From NCBI GenBank assembly GCA_028279895.1, contig JANQMY010000170.1, positions 1-36,388 of the forward strand: 36,388 nucleotides of DNA, in the 5' to 3' direction. The DNA comes from Alphaproteobacteria bacterium. GTDB lineage: Bacteria > Pseudomonadota > Alphaproteobacteria > JANQMY01. Below, piece after piece: positions 1-7,202 of the stretch. The position numbers and the translations under genes were made by a program. Under the pieces are notes generated by a model, which made no database searches, was not told the origin of the DNA, and saw only the letters and a program-made list of their open reading frames with translations. Positions within the stretch are counted from its first letter, which is position 1. The number at the start of each line of letters is the position of its first letter.

Positions 1-387
1 ACATCGCCCTTCGCCGTTCTCCTGGCGGATCGGACCGACGGACCGCAAACAGAATTGATTCTATTTCACTGTCCGCCGCTCTAAGCGCGTATCAAGCAAC
101 CCGGCCTGCCGGAGGTCACTTGGCAGGTCACCGAGCTGCAAGAAGGCACACGCTTCGTTTGGGAAAGCCGCCTTCGGGGGGTGCCCGTGGCCGCCACCCA
201 CGAGGTGCGGACGATCGCTGGCGGTACGGAAAACCGTCTGGTTTTCGAAGCCCGCGGCGTGTTGGGTTTTCTGCTTTGGCCGCTTATGGCGCCGGCCACC
301 AAACGGGCCATCGCTCAGGAGAATGCTGGCCTCAAACAATTCTGCGAAGCCAAGGCCTCCGCTTCCCCAAGCGCCGGTTTCCCGTAA
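1..387 (+). pseudogene. SRPBCC-family protein, 5' part frameshifted or damaged
   Basis: From 85 to the TAA at 385-387 the frame reads a convincing C-terminal SRPBCC (START-like hydrophobic-ligand pocket) domain, with segments such as IKQPGLPEVTWQV and RFVWESR that match the usual beta strands, and a C-terminal helix after LLWPLMAP. Upstream the same frame has a TAA at 82-84. The expected N-terminal strands appear piecewise: FAVLLADRTDGP in frame 1, then RIDSISLSA in frame 3. Two small indels would restore one protein. The start lies before the window. This may be a real pseudogene or sequence error. The ligand is unknown. The MaoC-like gene follows 18 bp downstream, so the two may have been co-transcribed. 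Confidence 0.5.
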
Positions 388-405
388 ACGAAGGAGCACA
401 TCGCC

Positions 406-840
406 ATGCTGTTCTTTGACGACATTCCCGTCGGTTACAAAAGCCATGTGGGCGACTATTCCCTTACCAAAGAAGAGATCGTCGAGATTGCGGAACGCTG
501 GGACCCGCAGCCGTTTCACATTGACGAAACCGCTGCCAAAGAGTCGGTCTTCGGCGGACTTGTCGCCTCGTCGCTTCATCTGTTTGCCATCTGCACGCGC
601 CTCTTCTTCGACCACACAGACCGCATTCAGACCATGGCCATGTTGTCCAAGGATGGCATCAAGCTGCCAAACCCGGCCCGGCCCGGCGATGTGCTGCGCT
701 ATGACACGGAATGCATCGACCGGCGCGAAACCAAGAACGCCAATCGCGGCATCATTGTTCTATCCGACGTGCTGAGCAACCAAGAGGGGGCACCCGTCCT
801 CACCCAGACCGTGACGCTGATGGTGGCGCGCCGGCAATAG
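406..840 (+). CDS. MaoC-like hot-dog fold dehydratase family protein
   Basis: This 144-residue protein has the single hot-dog domain layout of MaoC/(R)-specific enoyl-CoA hydratases. An early IPVGY segment is followed by the hydratase helix region around residues 38-60, with DPQPFHIDETAAKES and then FGGLVASSLH. In the family, the Asp and His of the D-P-x-H-x-D-like region do the hydration chemistry; here the stretch reads D-P-Q-P-F-H-x-D, which fits. The likely role is hydration of an enoyl-CoA or a related thioester in the cytoplasm; the substrate cannot be told. The ATG follows the SRPBCC stop by 18 bp and a short purine run (aaggagcac) supports it. Family assignment is firm, exact reaction is not. 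Confidence 0.85.
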   Translation: MLFFDDIPVGYKSHVGDYSLTKEEIVEIAERWDPQPFHIDETAAKESVFGGLVASSLHLFAICTRLFFDHTDRIQTMAMLSKDGIKLPNPARPGDVLRYDTECIDRRETKNANRGIIVLSDVLSNQEGAPVLTQTVTLMVARRQ

Positions 841-1061
841 AAAATCTCTGCAGGGTTGTATTCCCCCGTCCCGCTTGTTGCCAGGCCGTCTGCCGCCGCA
901 CAAAACCGGCCGCCTAACGTCTATTTTTCGCACACGGTAGCAAAAAATTCTTGCCGCCCCGTCTGTCCGCCCTAGGTCTGAGGAAACGCGACACCAAAGA
1001 TCGCGCCGAAAAACGAGGAAGAGCCCGGATCATTTTGGAACTCTATTTTGGACAGACAGAA

Positions 1062-1376
1062 ATGACCCGACTTATTTCAATTGTATCAGCGTTCGTACTG
1101 CTCGGATCCACGGCCGTTTTGGCTGGCGAAAAAATAAATTTCGACCGGGCAAGCCTTGAGCGCAGCGATTATGTGGAAAGCACTTTCCGCCAAATCCATA
1201 GCGCAGCCAAGCGGCAATGCATTCGCGAGAAGAGCGACGCACCGCTCGGCCTGCGGTATCGGCAAGCCTGCATGGTTGACGCCATTGAAACCGCCGTCGC
1301 TGAAATCGATCACCCGAACCTGACCGCCTATGCGAACGGCGCGGTACGAAACATGATTGTCGCCGCTGCCGAATAG
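1062..1376 (+). CDS. UrcA-family secreted protein
   Basis: The protein has 104 residues with an N-terminal signal peptide (hydrophobic ISIVSAFVLLGSTAVLA, cleavage expected near residue 20). The mature part carries two cysteines, in KRQC and YRQAC, followed by an AIETAVAEIDHPNLTAY helix. Length, signal peptide, paired cysteines and the AV...P.L ending match the UrcA family, which is common in Alphaproteobacteria and functionally uncharacterised. The ATG at 1062 is preferred over an upstream TTG at 951, because the signal peptide begins there. A strong hairpin follows 28 bp after the stop. Monocistronic by context. Confidence 0.7.
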   Translation: MTRLISIVSAFVLLGSTAVLAGEKINFDRASLERSDYVESTFRQIHSAAKRQCIREKSDAPLGLRYRQACMVDAIETAVAEIDHPNLTAYANGAVRNMIVAAAE

Positions 1377-1404
1377 GTTTTGACCGGATTCGGTTTTCAC
1401 CAAA

Positions 1405-1435
1405 GATAAAGCGCTCGCTGCGGGAGCGCTTTATC
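1405..1435. terminator. Hairpin terminator after the UrcA-family gene
   Basis: A perfect 12-bp stem (GATAAAGCGCTC, 1405-1416, with 1424-1435) has a 7-nt loop. It stands just after the UrcA-like gene. There is no strong U-tract on the plus strand, so termination is inferred from position and stem strength. Confidence 0.6.
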
Positions 1436-1651
1436 TCTCCGCCGACCCCTCCTTCCACGCCACCGATGCGCGATACACGGTTCGGCAATATCTCTGTGAC
1501 ACTTTTTTGTACCTTTCCGTGCCAGGCGAAGGCCGACACTTCCCGTGTAAATGGCCCTCAGCCCTGCATTGACCCATAGCGTTTTCTGGGCGAACGGGCT
1601 AAAAGACAGCCCAACCAGTTCACCCTCGTTCAGATTTAAGGAGTGCACCTC

Positions 1652-2713
1652 ATGTCCGTGAAGCCCGGCGTTGTGAGCGGCGAAGACTATAAGACCCTGT
1701 TGAAGGCCTGCAAGGAAGGCAAGTATGCCCTGCCCGCCGTCAATGTGGTGGGCACAAACACGGTTAACGCGGTGCTGGAAGCCGCGGCAAAGAACAAAGC
1801 GGACGTGATCGTCCAAGTGTCAAATGGCGGCGCTGAATTCTATGCGGGCAAGGGATTTCCGGACAGTTTCCAAGCGAAGGTGCTGGGCGCCGTCGCCATG
1901 GCAAAGCATGTGCACCTGCTGGCGGAACATTACGGCGTTTGCGTCGTTCTGCATACGGACCATGCCAACAAAAAGCTGATCCCCTGGGTGGACGCGCTGC
2001 TGGATCATGGCGAAGCCCATCATAAGGAAACCGGCAAGCCGCTTTACAGCACGCACATGCTGGACCTGTCGGAAGAAGAGCTGGACGACAACATCAACGA
2101 ATGCGCGCGCGTGCTGAAACGCATGGTGCCGCTGGATATGAGCCTGGAAATCGAACTGGGCGTGACCGGCGGCGAGGAAGACGGCGTGGGGTCGGATCAT
2201 GTGGACAACGACAAGCTCTACACCCAGCCGGCCGACGTGCTGAAGGCCCATGACACGCTGTCGCCCATCGGCCACTATTCGCTGGCCGCGTCGTTCGGCA
2301 ATGTGCATGGCGTGTACAAGCCGGGCAATGTGCAGTTGCGCCCCGAGATCCTGAAGAACAGTCAGTCGCTCGTCCAGGAGCGCTACCAAACCGGAGAGAA
2401 CCCGTTGGACTTGGTGTTCCATGGCGGCTCCGGCTCGGAAAAAGCGAAGATCGACGAGGCCCTGCAATATGGCGTGTTCAAAATGAACATCGATACGGAC
2501 ACCCAGTTCGCCCAGGCCGAAGCCGTCGGCAAATATGTGGACGAACATCCGCGGGCGTTCAAATACCAAATCGATCCGGACGACGACACGCCCTACAAAA
2601 AGCAATACGACCCGCGCAAATGGCTGCGCGCGGCGGAAGAGCACATGGTGACACGGTTGGACGAAGCCTTCGCGGACCTTAAGGCCACGGGCAAAACCAT
2701 AGCGGGCGCATAA
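1652..2713 (+). CDS. fbaA: Class II fructose-bisphosphate aldolase
   Basis: This 353-residue enzyme cleaves fructose 1,6-bisphosphate to DHAP and glyceraldehyde 3-phosphate (glycolysis/gluconeogenesis, cytoplasm). It is zinc dependent. The HTDHA motif at residues 101-105 holds the catalytic Asp103 and the zinc ligand His104. LEIELGVTGGEEDGV, the phosphate-binding FHGGSGS and NIDTDTQFA follow in the expected order. Length is close to E. coli FbaA (359), so this is the class IIA type. An in-frame GTG lies at 1643, but AAGGAG at 1638-1643 with an 8-nt spacer fixes the ATG at 1652. It stands alone, with no other Calvin-cycle or glycolytic genes beside it. Confidence 0.95.
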   Translation: MSVKPGVVSGEDYKTLLKACKEGKYALPAVNVVGTNTVNAVLEAAAKNKADVIVQVSNGGAEFYAGKGFPDSFQAKVLGAVAMAKHVHLLAEHYGVCVVLHTDHANKKLIPWVDALLDHGEAHHKETGKPLYSTHMLDLSEEELDDNINECARVLKRMVPLDMSLEIELGVTGGEEDGVGSDHVDNDKLYTQPADVLKAHDTLSPIGHYSLAASFGNVHGVYKPGNVQLRPEILKNSQSLVQERYQTGENPLDLVFHGGSGSEKAKIDEALQYGVFKMNIDTDTQFAQAEAVGKYVDEHPRAFKYQIDPDDDTPYKKQYDPRKWLRAAEEHMVTRLDEAFADLKATGKTIAGA

Positions 2714-2730
2714 TCCCATCTTTGCAAATT

Positions 2731-2757
2731 GTCATCCCCGGCTTGACCGGAGGGCCC
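2731..2757. repeat. Dispersed alphaproteobacterial intergenic palindrome (degenerate copy)
   Basis: The stretch GTCATCCCCGGCTTGACCGG, then AGGGCCC, resembles the short CCCGGGCTTGACCCGGG-type repeat found in many alphaproteobacterial intergenic regions. A better copy lies at 11561-11579 in this window. The flanking sequence 2758-2840 shows no gene. Confidence 0.5.
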
Positions 2758-2843
2758 GTAATCTGTGATGCCGGTGGCTAAAAAAGTTCCTCGATCGGCC
2801 TCCGCCATTGAGCAGCGCTCAGTTCATAGCGTTTGTGCATCAT

Positions 2844-2873
2844 AGACCTCCAGAACCGCGAACCTGGAAGTCT
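2844..2873 (-). terminator. Possible terminator hairpin of the toxin-antitoxin operon
   Basis: A 10-bp stem with one G.U pair (AGACCTCCAG / CTGGAAGTCT, loop 2854-2863) lies about 47 bp past the toxin stop in the minus direction. No U-tract follows, so the function is tentative. Confidence 0.3.
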
Positions 2874-2920
2874 GTGAATCACACATCAAATCAAAACGGA
2901 ATCCTGAATATCGATGGCCC

Positions 2921-3217
2921 CTAAAGATGCGGCGTTTCCTGAGGTGACGGAAACTGCATCGACGTGTGACGGATATGCGCAACGCGTATGACATCCGGTC
3001 TTACTTCATAGAAGACGTAATGCATTCGAAATGTGTAGAAGCGAATTGCCGTCTCTGGAACCACACGACCAATGAGTGGATTATCTCCCAACAGTTCAAA
3101 ACTCGCATATAGGCCACCGACATAATCGTCCATTTGCGCACGACCGAAATGTTCCAGCGTGTAGCGAATGATTGCGCGAATGTCTTGGGCAGCTCGTTCT
3201 GAGAGCTCAAAGCGCAT
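2921..3217 (-). CDS. ParE/RelE-superfamily toxin
   Basis: The protein has 98 residues starting MRFELSERAAQDI, the typical beginning of ParE-type toxins. It continues with a helical hairpin (IIRYTLEHFGR), a YASFELLGDNPLIGR segment and the C-terminal strands YTFRMHYVFYEV and VIRVAHIRHTSM. ParE members poison gyrase and RelE members cut mRNA; the sequence alone does not tell which. The upstream antitoxin overlaps the start by 11 bp, the usual antitoxin-first order, which implies translational coupling. The ATG at 3217 is chosen because the family N-terminus begins there; an in-frame upstream extension to 3280 lies inside the antitoxin gene. Confidence 0.85.
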   Translation of the reverse strand: MRFELSERAAQDIRAIIRYTLEHFGRAQMDDYVGGLYASFELLGDNPLIGRVVPETAIRFYTFRMHYVFYEVRPDVIRVAHIRHTSMQFPSPQETPHL

Positions 3218-3416
3218 CGGCGTATTCGGCCAGCACCTGAGCGACAAGTTCGTCCTTGCCGAACTTCCGCGCAACCGCACCGTCTAGCCCTTCGCGCACA
3301 TCTCTAAGAATCACGGCGCGCTTCTCTTCATCCGACAGGCTGTGCCAGAGCTTTAAGTCCTCCGCCGTCGGAAAGGCGGTGGAACTGAACCGGACCTTTG
3401 ATACATCGACGCTCAT
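3207..3416 (-). CDS. Antitoxin partner of the ParE-like toxin
   Basis: A 69-residue protein lies directly upstream of the toxin and overlaps it by 11 bp. Its N-terminal half may hold a DNA-binding fold (weak resemblance to ribbon-helix-helix or alphaproteobacterial ParD-like antitoxins). The C-terminal half, with ARKFGKDELVAQVLAEYADAL, is a charged helix of the type that wraps the toxin. Function is inferred from position, size and partner. Autoregulation is expected for such operons, but I could not pick out a clear operator. Confidence 0.7.
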   Translation of the reverse strand: MSVDVSKVRFSSTAFPTAEDLKLWHSLSDEEKRAVILRDVREGLDGAVARKFGKDELVAQVLAEYADAL

Positions 3417-3515
3417 GCTGTTTCTATATCACACATCGGTATCCTTAGCCTAACCAACACGCCCCGAACGGGTTAACGCTTTCGGCGATTTTCCGGTAAC
3501 CGACGCCCGCGCCCG

Positions 3516-4349
3516 TTAGGCTTCATCCAGCAGCAATCCGGCGTCTTCATAGTTCACCAACCCCAAACGGGCGGCCGCCGGCGGCACATAGGAACGAAAC
3601 CCCAGCATGCGCTGGACATGCTCCGGCATGGTGCGTGCTTCTTCCAACGTGGTGGTCAGCTGATGGTTTTCTTCGGCGCGCAGCCATCCCAAGCAGAACC
3701 CGGCATGCAAACCGACACGCCATTGGTCGGCGGAACGGTTCTTCCCGCCCCCATGAATCACCTTGCCGCTGTAGAGCAATGCATCGCCCGCTTTCATCAC
3801 CGCCTGACAGGTGCTGCCTTCGGGCACGTCCGGCATGGCACCGGGCCACTTATGGCTTCCGGGCGCAATCACCGTTGCGCCGTTTTCTTCGGTGAAATCG
3901 GTGAGCGCGAAAATCGCCGTGATGGTGATCTCGTGATCTTGCCCCGCGGCTTCCGGCCAATTGAGCTCGTCTCGATGGAGCATCTGCGGCGTTTCACCGG
4001 GGCCAATGCAAATCAACTGGCCGGTGTTCAGGTAGTAATTGTCCGCCCCCAGATAATGATCGCCCATGGCCCGATACACCGGATCGCATAGGAGATCGCG
4101 CCAGGCCGTCGACTTTCCGGCCAAGCCCGTGATGCGTTTTGTGGCTTCGCCGTGAAACTCTTTCCAAAAGTCGTTGCCCCCTTGAACGCCGGGTGTGTGC
4201 CCGCGCACCAGAGGCATGGCGTCGTCCCGCAGCCGCGCCAACAGGTCGGCCGGGATGAAGTTGTCGACGATCACGCCGCCATCCGCGTCGATGGCCGCCC
4301 AGATCTCTTGTTCTTGTGCTGTCCTTGAAAGGTGCTTCAACGCCGGCAT
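3516..4349 (-). CDS. Phytanoyl-CoA dioxygenase (PhyH) family protein
   Basis: A 277-residue Fe(II)/2-oxoglutarate oxygenase of the PhyH family. The facial triad is visible: H125-x-D127 in LHRDELNW and H199 in GKVIHGGG, with R205 six residues later placed to bind 2-oxoglutarate. The double-stranded beta-helix strand ITITAIFALTDFTEENGATVIAPGSHKW is typical. It hydroxylates some small organic substrate; phytanoyl-CoA itself is not implied. It is transcribed away from the TetR-like gene, with a palindrome between the two starts, so it is the likely regulated target. The start ATG at 4349 follows a short GGAGA (reverse of tctcc at 4356-4360). Confidence 0.85.
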   Translation of the reverse strand: MPALKHLSRTAQEQEIWAAIDADGGVIVDNFIPADLLARLRDDAMPLVRGHTPGVQGGNDFWKEFHGEATKRITGLAGKSTAWRDLLCDPVYRAMGDHYLGADNYYLNTGQLICIGPGETPQMLHRDELNWPEAAGQDHEITITAIFALTDFTEENGATVIAPGSHKWPGAMPDVPEGSTCQAVMKAGDALLYSGKVIHGGGKNRSADQWRVGLHAGFCLGWLRAEENHQLTTTLEEARTMPEHVQRMLGFRSYVPPAAARLGLVNYEDAGLLLDEA

Positions 4350-4378
4350 GGTGGGTCTCCTGCGGTTTTCGGTTGTTA

Positions 4379-4394
4379 CATATCAATTGATATG
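4379..4394. promoter_or_regulatory. Perfect 16-bp palindrome, candidate TetR operator
   Basis: CATATCAATTGATATG is an exact palindrome in the 87-bp gap between the divergent PhyH and TetR-family genes. Size and position suit a dimeric TetR-type repressor controlling both genes. That the neighbouring regulator binds it is inference. Confidence 0.65.
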
Positions 4395-4436
4395 CTATAA
4401 GATCGGCCGAGTCAACCCGTCCCGTTTGGAACGCCG

Positions 4437-5036
4437 ATGCCCCGTCCCGCCCACCCTGAAAAGCGCCGCGCCGAAGTGGTGGAAGGCGCGTTCCGCCTGC
4501 TTGCCCGGGCGGGCGTGGAAGGTTTTTCCATGCGCGCGGTGGCGCAGGAAGCGGGCTGCACCATCGGCCTGATCAATCATTGGTTCGACTCGAAGGATGC
4601 ACTCATCGACGCCGCCCTCGCCCAAGCCATCGAGGACGCCTTGGCCCGCTCCCGCTCGTCCCTGGACGATGACGGCAAATCCATCGAAAGCGGGCTGGCG
4701 GAATTCTTGCCGATCGACGACACGCGCGTGTCCGAGCTGCGCATCTGGCTCGCCTTTTGGGCGCTGGCGGTCAGCCGCCCCGACCTTAACGTGCGCCACA
4801 ATGCGCGCGCCCATGAACTCCGCAAGCTTCTGACGAAGGAAGCGCGCGCCATCGGCCTCTCCGAAAAACGGGTTGCGGCGGCGATTGACGTGATCATGCC
4901 GCTGCTGGACGGCATCACGGTCAATGCCCTGCTTGACCCGGACTATTGGACCCCGTCGCGCCAACTCTCATCGCTGCGCGTGGTGCTGCGCGCCTTGCAA
5001 ATTGAACCAAACGAAGCGCCTGTTGCAAAAGTTTGA
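4437..5036 (+). CDS. TetR/BetI-like transcriptional regulator
   Basis: A 199-residue regulator with an N-terminal TetR helix-turn-helix (residues about 8-55). The recognition region is VAQEAGCTIGLINHWFDSKDALI, where the G-x-I-x-x-H-W-F-x-S-K-D spacing resembles BetI-like members. The rest is an all-helical ligand and dimer domain. It is divergent from the PhyH gene across a gap holding a perfect palindrome, so local repression of both genes is the simplest model. The effector is unknown; BetI similarity alone does not prove choline or betaine sensing. No betaine genes are next to it. Confidence 0.85.
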   Translation: MPRPAHPEKRRAEVVEGAFRLLARAGVEGFSMRAVAQEAGCTIGLINHWFDSKDALIDAALAQAIEDALARSRSSLDDDGKSIESGLAEFLPIDDTRVSELRIWLAFWALAVSRPDLNVRHNARAHELRKLLTKEARAIGLSEKRVAAAIDVIMPLLDGITVNALLDPDYWTPSRQLSSLRVVLRALQIEPNEAPVAKV

Positions 5037-5102
5037 CCTAGACTTGGCGCCTCTTCGGCGGCGGGCTAGGATGATGAGAACCAACACATAAGGGAGTATG
5101 CC

Positions 5103-5705
5103 ATGGCGAAGGTTCAAACAACCGAGCACGAAGTCGTTTCAATTTATCCGTTTACAGATGAAGAACGGAACACACTGCTGAGCCATGCGGGCGAGGCCGT
5201 GTTGATGTGGGCCACCAAGGACGGTTGGCCGGTCGGCGTAACCCACGCCTTCGTATGGCATGACGGCAAGGTGTGGCTGACCTTCGCGGCCCACCGGCAC
5301 CGGGCGGCGGCCATCAAGCGGGACCCCCGGGTCTCGGTGAATGTCAGCAGCGAAAGCTACGGCGCAACGGCGCCGGAAGGGGCCGTGACCGGCGCGATCA
5401 CGGTTAAAGGACGTGCCGAGTTCCATGACGACGACGCTACAAAGAAGTGGTTTTACCCCGCGCTGTCTAAAAAGGTGAACCCGAACAGTGCCGACGGCGA
5501 AGCGTTCTTCAACAGGCTGTTGGACACCCCGCTGCGCACCATCATCTCGGTGACGCCGGAGAAGTTCATTATGTACAATAGCGGCCTTGCCAATCGCCAC
5601 ATGGCCGGCACGGTGGATGAGAGCGAACTGGGCGATCGCCTGACCTCCGATGCCCAGCGCATGAACAAAGAACGTGAAAAGCGCGGCCTGCCGCCCGCCG
5701 AATAG
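5103..5705 (+). CDS. Pyridoxamine 5'-phosphate oxidase-like flavin-binding protein
   Basis: A 200-residue protein with a split beta-barrel of the PNPOx-like superfamily. GEAVLMWATKDGWPVGVTHAFVWHDGKVWLTFAAHRHRAAAIKRDPRVSVNV-type strands (residues about 30-85) are the classic FMN or F420 binding face, followed by ITVKGRAEFHDD. The C-terminal ISVTPEKFIMYNSG strand completes the barrel. True PdxH catalytic context is not evident, so this is a general flavin reductase or oxidase-like protein with unknown substrate. AAGGGAG at 5091-5097 gives the ATG at 5103. A strong terminator follows, so the unit is probably monocistronic. Confidence 0.8.
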   Translation: MAKVQTTEHEVVSIYPFTDEERNTLLSHAGEAVLMWATKDGWPVGVTHAFVWHDGKVWLTFAAHRHRAAAIKRDPRVSVNVSSESYGATAPEGAVTGAITVKGRAEFHDDDATKKWFYPALSKKVNPNSADGEAFFNRLLDTPLRTIISVTPEKFIMYNSGLANRHMAGTVDESELGDRLTSDAQRMNKEREKRGLPPAE

Positions 5706-5731
5706 GACCAAAGACGCAAGCCGGTCTTCAG

Positions 5732-5767
5732 AAAGCTTGGGCGGTATGCCGTCGCCCAAGCTTTTTT
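5732..5767 (+). terminator. Rho-independent terminator after the PNPOx-like gene
   Basis: A perfect 12-bp stem (AAAGCTTGGGCG, 5732-5743, with 5753-5764) has a 9-nt loop and runs into a T-tract ending at 5767. Confidence 0.9.
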
Positions 5768-5858
5768 CAATTGAAAGACCTCTTGTTTCCACACGCTGAA
5801 ATTGTCATTCTGACATTGGGAGAGCCAAGGGCAACGCGCGACGGGAAGGAGCGTGGTC

Positions 5859-7106
5859 ATGCTGTTTGGGCTTCTCCTCCGACATCTCATCACACAAGAC
5901 CGATTATGCGTGATCGATGCCCACGGCACGCGCCACGATTTCGGCGACACGCAAGCCGCAAATAGGGTCACCATTCGGCTGCACAGCCCGGCCCTGCATT
6001 GGCAACTTTTCTTCAATCCCGATTTGCGTTTCGGCGAAGCCTATATGGACGGCACGCTGACCGTCGAAGAAGGCACGCTGGAGGACCTGCTGGACATCGT
6101 TTTCAAGAATATCGGCACGGGGCCCCTTTCGCCGCTGCAAGCGAAGCTTTACGGCGCACGCCGCTTGATCAAGCGCCAAATGCAAAATAATTCTGTCTAC
6201 AGATCAAAACGCAATGTGGCCCATCATTACGATTTATCCGATGCCCTGTATGACAGTTTTCTCGACCCGCAGCGGCAATATTCTTGCGGCTATTTCGAAC
6301 GGCCCGATGACACGCTCGACATGGCGCAATACCGAAAGATGGCGCACCTGGCGGCCAAGCTGGCGCTCGAACCCGGCATGCGCGTGCTCGACATCGGCAG
6401 CGGCTGGGGCGGCCTGGCCCTCTTCCTTGCACGGCGGACGGGCGCCGCCGTTCATGGCGTTACCCTATCGGAAGAACAGTTGAGCCACGCGCAGGCATGG
6501 TCACAACGCACCGGCCTCGCCGACCGCGTAAGCTTCGCCCTGGCGGACTACCGAACGTTGGACGACCGCTTCGACCGCATCATCTCTGTCGGCATGTTCG
6601 AACATGTGGGCGTTGCCCATTACGGCACGTTCTTCGACACGCTCCAAAAGTTGTTGACGCCGGACGGCGTTGCCGTGCTGCACACGATCGGGCGCAGCGG
6701 AAAACCGGGTGTCACCAGCCAATGGATCAATAAGTACATTTTCCCTGGGGGCTACACGCCTGCTTTGAGCGAGATCGTCTCCGCCGTCGAGCGCAGTGGC
6801 TTGTTAATGACGGATATTGAAGTGTGGCGGTACCATTATGCGGAAACCCTGCGCCATTGGCGCCGCCGCTTCCAAAAGCAGTGGCCAAAGCTGCAGGACA
6901 CACATGACGAACGCTTTCGGCGCATGTGGGAGTTTTATCTCACCGCATCGGAAATGGCATTCCGGCATCAGGATTTGGTGGTCTACCAAATTCAATTGGC
7001 GAAGAACAAAGCAACGCTGCCATCGGCCCGAAATTACATTCACGAAAACGAACAAATTCTTTTGCGGCCGCCCGACGACGAAGTGCAATTCGACAAAACG
7101 GCTTAG
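5859..7106 (+). CDS. cfa: Cyclopropane-fatty-acyl-phospholipid synthase family methyltransferase
   Basis: A 415-residue SAM-dependent enzyme that transfers a methylene group to cis double bonds of membrane phospholipid acyl chains. The N-terminal lipid-binding domain covers about residues 1-110. The entry to the catalytic domain reads NVAHHYDLSDALYDSFLD, then YSCGYFE. SAM motif I is VLDIGSGWGGLALFLA, followed by GVTLSEEQLSHA and ISVGMFEHVG, both typical of the family, and a C-terminal FRRMWEFYLTASEMAFRHQDLVVYQIQL. GTG at 5853 is in frame, but GGAAGGAG before 5852 spaces best to the ATG at 5859. It modifies the inner membrane from the cytoplasmic side. An alternative is a fatty-acid methyltransferase of the same superfamily. 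Confidence 0.9.
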   Translation: MLFGLLLRHLITQDRLCVIDAHGTRHDFGDTQAANRVTIRLHSPALHWQLFFNPDLRFGEAYMDGTLTVEEGTLEDLLDIVFKNIGTGPLSPLQAKLYGARRLIKRQMQNNSVYRSKRNVAHHYDLSDALYDSFLDPQRQYSCGYFERPDDTLDMAQYRKMAHLAAKLALEPGMRVLDIGSGWGGLALFLARRTGAAVHGVTLSEEQLSHAQAWSQRTGLADRVSFALADYRTLDDRFDRIISVGMFEHVGVAHYGTFFDTLQKLLTPDGVAVLHTIGRSGKPGVTSQWINKYIFPGGYTPALSEIVSAVERSGLLMTDIEVWRYHYAETLRHWRRRFQKQWPKLQDTHDERFRRMWEFYLTASEMAFRHQDLVVYQIQLAKNKATLPSARNYIHENEQILLRPPDDEVQFDKTA

Positions 7107-7120
7107 GCGCCAAGCTTCTG

Positions 7121-7159
7121 TTTCCACATTATCCACAGCTTCAAAATATGTTGTGGAAA
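7121..7159. promoter_or_regulatory. Consensus DnaA box and flanking inverted repeat upstream of dnaB
   Basis: TTATCCACA at 7129-7137 is an exact match to the consensus DnaA box. It is bracketed by TTTCCACA (7121-7128) and TGTGGAAA (7152-7159), themselves an inverted repeat with a DnaA-box-like core. The site is 66-74 bp upstream of the dnaB start. DnaA control of dnaB is inference. Confidence 0.5.
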
Positions 7160-7202
7160 TCGATAGGGACCCGTTTTCGTGCGGCGCGGATGGCAGTATA
7201 AA

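Noticed and set aside
1820..2719. 299-residue open frame antisense to fba
   Set aside because: It mirrors a strongly conserved gene and has no recognisable domain; GC-rich codon use opens the opposite frame.
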